Shown: piece after piece, positions 59,451 through 64,000 of the stretch
Position numbering within the stretch: the stretch's first letter is position 1
Layout: each line of letters begins with the position of its first letter
Origin: Cornus controversa
Taxonomy: Eukaryota > Streptophyta > Magnoliopsida > Cornales > Cornaceae
Direction of reading: 5' to 3'
Length of the DNA stretch: 64,000 nt
NCBI GenBank assembly: GCA_026545225.1
Contig: CM048851.1
Coordinates: forward strand, 35,859,956-35,923,955
Translations under genes and position numbers: made by a program
The notes under the pieces: model-generated
What the model was told of the DNA's origin: nothing
Database searches by the model: none
Seen by the model: only the letters and a program-made list of their open reading frames with translations

Positions 59451-60711
59451 TCGTTACTTTTCTACACTTTATACAAAAATAATAAAACCTACAAAAACTT
59501 TACTAAAAACTGTATAGCAGTAAGCAGGGTCGAACCACTCTCAAGTGAGAATCAGTAACAAGTCTAAACTTCAAAACTTAAATCTCCTGAGATGAAAAAT
59601 TAATATTTAAAAAATAAATTTCTGATTTTTTATTTAATAATAAAAACTAATATTAAATGTCTTAGATCAAATGATGGGACAAATCTCAAAGAAAGAGAAT
59701 TCACCACCATGGATCCATATAAATAAAGTTTTTTTTTATATTCTTATCTAGTTTTTTCTCCAATAACCAATACACTTCACCAATCCAATTAAAACTTGGA
59801 AAGATGAAGGAAAACATGGAATAAAAAAGAATAACTTGATTATATATGAGAGCGACATTTCTTTACTTAATCTGATGCACATTGGCTAGGTAAACAGAGG
59901 TAGGCATTCTTCGAATTACTATTATTTGGCAAACACGAAGAATCCTTCCTCTAATTTTAGAAAATAAAATTCAGAATAGAAGAGTAGAAGAATGCTCTTG
60001 GACGGAAAAAGTAGACAAGAAAATAAAACAACTTACCTATACTTCAGCCATGGTGGCTTCATCACTCCCTTGAGAAGAACGTTTACGCTTGCATATTAAT
60101 AGAAAATAAACAAATAGAAATGAAACTACTACTCATCATTGAAACAACAATTATACTATTTTTCTCTATAATTTCTCTACAATTTCTAACCCCCTTCACC
60201 ATCCCCTAAGACCCCCTATTTATAAAGTTAGAGGGGAATGGTTTAGGTGGGAAAAATTTAAAATACAAATTTGAAATACAAAATTCAAAAACAAAAATAC
60301 AAAATACAAAATTTTGAATTTAAATATCTAAAATTTGATTTTCATATTTTTAATTTCAATTCTGGACTGCAGATGTGGCCGTGTAAAAAATATTTTGCAA
60401 AGTTTTGAACTTGAGACCTCTTGTGAAGTAGATTGCACAAAATACCATCTCTCCTACAATTCTTCTTATGTTCATCTTTGGCTATATATATCCTTTTTAG
60501 CCCTTTTTTGCTACTTTTCTTCTTATTTGAAAATCAACCCCTATAAAACATAAAATACAAAGATAAGAACATTTAAATAAAATAAAAGATGAATTAAAAA
60601 CTTATTTTAGGATATAAAATAACAAGTTTTGTATATTTATCACTAGTCGGGCTTCCACAATTAATTGGATTGATTTCACTTTTATGACATTCGTGGTAGT
60701 CCTATCATGAC
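59451..60711. other. non-coding repeat sequence within the Sirevirus
   Basis: AT-rich sequence with AGCAGTAAGCAGGGTCGAACC near 59515, a phrase type seen in several plant LTR elements. No coding sequence, and the border with ORF3 at about 60700 is not clean. Confidence 0.4.
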
Positions 60712-61239
60712 TCATTTGATGAATGACATCGAAGGGATTGAAGCTTTCGCCTTCGTACCAAATATAGGAGGTATAGTTCTGAACTCCTCATTCGGGAAGG
60801 TTGAGAAGCCTTTAAATGATGCTTGATCAATTAAAATGTCGGTACCATCAAAGAATGAGTAGAGTGTTGAGACTGGGGAATCATCCACCAATATCAAATG
60901 AGCATATAATAACTTCACTAGTTTTGAAAAGTATAGAATATCCATGGATACAAAATCTCTAAAACCGATTGCATCAAACAAATCATATGTATTAAGATGT
61001 AGAGACGAACATTCGGAGCGTGTGAGAATCTTACCAACGATTCGATTGAGGTTTTTATTCTCATATGTAAGACATTGATTCTTGAATTTGAACCATCGAA
61101 TATGAGGAACAAGAGGAAGACCAGTGAAATCTGAAGCCATAGGTGGTGAAGGATTTGATTGAAATACTTCATGATCATGAGAAACATTGGTTTTCTTCTT
61201 TGATTGTGTGGTTCTCTCGGGATTTTGTCTAAAAACCAT
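60712..61239 (-). pseudogene. Sirevirus ORF3, N-terminal part
   Basis: A 175-residue open frame starting MVFRQNPERTTQSKKK with a basic, serine-rich N-terminus followed by a globular stretch (RWFKFKNQCLTYENKNL). It lies about 430 bases after the RNase H end on the same strand. The position fits ORF3 of Sireviruses, sometimes called envelope-like, whose function is unknown. It stops where the foreign block begins. I assign it by position and not by a recognised domain. Confidence 0.5.
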
Positions 61240-61649
61240 TATGGGTAGAATTTTTGGTGAGGGTGAAGACAGAAGAGGAGAGTGCTCAATAGATTTATCA
61301 AGAAATAATGAGGAAGAAGTACCTTAGGGTTTGCCAAGGAGGAGAATAGTCTGTTCTTCAGTCGGTTGGAGCTTGGGGGGAAAGTGGAAAATGAAATGAA
61401 GTTAAGGTTCGCAACTTAAAACTGCTCAGATCACAGGTTCGGTCGGCTGAAATATTTATTAGTCGACTGATACATGCCTGAGTTTAATGTATTTCAATAC
61501 TTATGGTTTGGTCAGCTGAAATGTCCTTTTTGGTCCGTTGAAGCATCCCTTCAAGTGGCTGAGGGCTTCATCAATCAGTTGAAATGTGCAAAACATCAAT
61601 TTTTACAAATTTTGGTTACTTCATTTTTCTAAGGCCATCCCTAATTATC

Positions 61650-62600
61650 TCTTAAGTGTATTAAACCTATCTTCTTAAAGAGGTTTGGTGAAAATATCGG
61701 CAAGTTAATTATCAGTATTAACAAAGACTAGCTCGATATCTCCCTTTGACAAGTGATCTCTAAGAAAATGGTACCGTATTTCAATATGCTTTGTTCGCGA
61801 ATGTTGAATAGGATTTTTGAAAATGTATTGCACTTGTGTTGTCACAATAAATAGGGATATGATCAAATGTAAGACAAAAATCTTGTAGTTGTTGTTTAAT
61901 ATAGAGTGTTTGAGCACAACTACTTCCAACGACTACAGATTCAACTTTCGTCGTTGATAAAGGGTTTGTTGATTTGCAAACCTAAGAAAAAGTTGAGTTC
62001 ACCCATCATGCTCATTTCAAATTCCTTTTACATGTTAGATGATAATTATTTACATAACTTGTCATTTGTTGAACTGAAAATAATATCATCAACATATACT
62101 TGAATGATTAACAAATGACCACTTATGGTTTTGGTAAAGAGAGTGTTATCAATTTTACCTCTAATGAAATCATTTTTAAGTAAAAAGCTACTTAATCTCT
62201 CATGCCAAACTCTTGGAGCTTGTTTTAATCCATGCAGTACTTTTTAAAAAATCAAAATTTTTGAAACCCGGTGGTTGTTCAACAAACACTTCTTATTCTA
62301 TTAGGCCATTTAGAAAAGTATTTTTTACATCCATTTGAAATAATTTAAAGTTTGTGTTGAAGGCAAAAACAAGTAACATTCTAATGGCTTTTAATCTAGC
62401 TACAGGTGCATTGATTTCTTCATAGTCAATACCTTATTCTTGATTATAACCTTAAGCAACAAGTCTTGCTTTGTTTATAGTAATGATATATAATTCATCC
62501 TTTTTGTTTCTGAAAACCCATTTGGTAACAATGATAGTTTTTTCTTTAGCCCTCAAACTAAATTTCACACTTTATTTTTTTTAAATTGATTTAGTTCCTC
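61650..62600 (-). pseudogene. copia reverse transcriptase and RNase H, internally deleted
   Basis: Frames with stops give INAPVARLKAIRMLLVFA, FQMDVKNTFLNGLI, KVLHGLKQAPRVWHERLSSF, then YVDDIIFSSTNDK with the catalytic Asp pair, then FEMSMMGELNFFLGLQI. Sequence then jumps to the RNase H C-terminus (CDNTSAIHF, FLRDHLSKGDIELVFVNTDN, LADIFTKPL). Several hundred bases between the two are missing. Confidence 0.85.
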
Positions 62601-62821
62601 TTCCATTGCAAGAATCAAAAACTCATCATTTTTGCCTCACGGAAGTTTTTAGGTTCAAGTTGAGACACAAAAGCCGAATGATTGCATCTGTTGCTAAGTT
62701 TGGATCTTGTGATAACATATTTGGATGGACTACTAATTATTTGATCTATTGAGTGATTTTGTACAAATTTTTAACTTTTAGGAAGGTAATCATTTTCTTC
62801 TTCAATAGGTTGATCATTACT

Positions 62822-63990
62822 TTAGTTATCTTTTGGGGAATCATCAAGTGAAGACTCATCATTCTTAGTCTTCACGCTAGGGTTACCATTAGACATTTCT
62901 ATATCAAAAATATCACCATCATCATCTAAAATTCTTTTGAGAGGTGGGGGTAGTGATTCATTAAATACTACATATATGGATTCGACTACGGTTAGAGTTC
63001 TCTTGTTGAACACTATATAAGTTTTGCTTCTATATGAAAATCCTAGAAATACACCTTCATCGGATTTGACCTCAAATTTTCCTAAGTTATCATTATCATT
63101 TAAGACAAAGCATTTGCATCCAAATACTTTGAAATAGTTAGTGATAGGATTCTTCTCATTCCATATTTCATATGGAGTTTTGGCAAGGATTTTTCTAATA
63201 ATGACTCTATTTATCACATAACAAGAAGTACTAACGACTTCGGCCCATAGGTATCTAGGAAGATTATGCTCATTCAACATTGTTTTAGCCATTTACTAAA
63301 GAGACCTATTTTTCATTTCAACCACATCATTTTGTTGAGGAGTTCTAGGTGCAGAGAGATCGTGATTGTATCCATTTTCATCACAAAAGCTTTTTATATC
63401 TTAATTATCGAATTCTCTACCTCTATCACTTCTAATAGTTTTAATTTTGAAATCCTTCTTATTTTGAACTCTTCTACAAAAATGGAGGGAGTTTCATATT
63501 TTTGAGTTATGAAGAAAATTCAAGTGTATCTAGAGTAGTCATCAACAATTACAAAGGCATAGAGTTTTTCACTAAGGCTAGCAATTCTTTCTAGACCAAA
63601 CAAATCCATGTGAATTAAATCAAGTGGCAAAATAGGTGTGATGTCATTATTTCTTTTAAATGATGATTTGACTTATTTTTCTAATTAGCAAGCACTGCAT
63701 GTCATATATTTCACATACTTAGTTTTTGGGAAGCATTTGACTAAGTCTTTTGAAGACAATTTATAAATAAAATCCATGCTAGCATGTCCTAATCTTATAT
63801 GCCATAGTTAACTACTATCACTAGATGATATAAAATATATTACATCTTGATCATGTAATTCACGTAAAAGCAAGGAATATAAATTTTTATTTCTATTTGC
63901 AGAGAAAAATTGTTTTCCATCAACAATGCATCTATTAGATTTGAATGTAACACTGGATCATAAATCACATAGTTGACTAATGTTAAATAA
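62822..63990 (-). pseudogene. copia pre-integrase and integrase
   Basis: The open frame 63292-62822 holds the integrase C-terminal part (NEHNLPRYLWAEVVSTSCYV, PYEIWNEKNP, FKVFGCKCFVLND, GVFLGFSYRSKTYIVFN) leading to an acidic linker. Upstream to the window edge, broken frames give NLFNISQLCD, LWHIRLGHASMDF, DLIHMDLFG and VIVDDYSRYT. The catalytic DDE core is partly damaged by stops. Confidence 0.85.
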
Positions 63991-64000
63991 ATTATGCTTC

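Larger units (their letters stand above)
54683..64000 (-). mobile_element. Sirevirus-type Ty1/copia retrotransposon, 3' part (continues beyond the window)
   Basis: Minus strand. From the right edge: pre-integrase (LWHIRLGHASMDFIYKLSS, about 63800), integrase, reverse transcriptase with YVDDIIF (about 62090), a deletion, the RNase H end (HIPIYCDNTSAI, VNTDN-LADIFTKPL, about 61860-61670), an extra ORF3 (61239-60712 and 56786-56544), two polypurine tracts, and a 3' LTR. ORF3 after pol and multiple polypurine tracts are hallmarks of the Sirevirus lineage. Stops are frequent, so it is inactive. A block of other repeats (about 56787-60700) splits ORF3. Confidence 0.85.

Overview
The window is nuclear DNA from a flowering plant, almost certainly a eudicot. 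It is AT-rich, its genes have GT-AG introns, and it carries plant-only families (a glyoxal/galactose-oxidase-like GLOX pair, a BASIC PENTACYSTEINE factor, a BRI1-type receptor fragment) amid dense plant transposons. I cannot name the species.

Layout. 0.4-18.9 kb: a tandem duplication carrying two intronless GLOX genes (2303-3952 and 14817-16463). The second unit has been stretched from about 5 kb to nearly 13 kb by insertions: a CACTA-like element with an LTR inside it, an inverted-repeat element, and a 2.7-kb hAT-like element that carries a kinase-gene scrap. 19-30 kb: two inverted copies of a ~630-bp hAT-like element, a complete histone H3.3 gene on the minus strand (four coding exons), a Tourist MITE, an LTR remnant, a decayed PIF/Harbinger transposase and a decayed BRI1-like LRR receptor fragment. 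30.2-33.1 kb: a three-exon gene for a small TMEM234-type membrane protein with a SINE in intron 1. 36.2-48.6 kb: a BPC6-like GAGA-binding transcription factor. Its coding exons lie at 47.4-48.6 kb, and its probable 5' UTR start is ~11 kb upstream. That probable intron holds a MITE, a SINE split by a hAT element, and a three-deep nest of transposons whose target-site duplications I could read base by base. 50.9-53.0 kb: a minus-strand cluster of C/D box snoRNAs (five well supported or fair, one tentative) behind a promoter with TATA, telo-box and two site II motifs. Two recurring guides match the peptidyl-transferase segment of 25S rRNA and a segment of 18S rRNA. 54.7-64 kb: the 3' part of a minus-strand Ty1/copia element of Sirevirus type (pol, an ORF3 remnant, two polypurine tracts, 1.5-kb LTR), itself invaded by other repeats; it runs off the right edge.

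Functionally the expressed genes are unrelated neighbours: secreted copper-radical oxidases, replacement histone, a small membrane protein, a Polycomb-associated DNA-binding factor and rRNA-modification guides. The feature most worth follow-up is the snoRNA cluster, which protein-oriented annotation would leave as an empty repeat region. Next come the nested transposons inside the BPC leader intron and the unequal fate of the two GLOX units.
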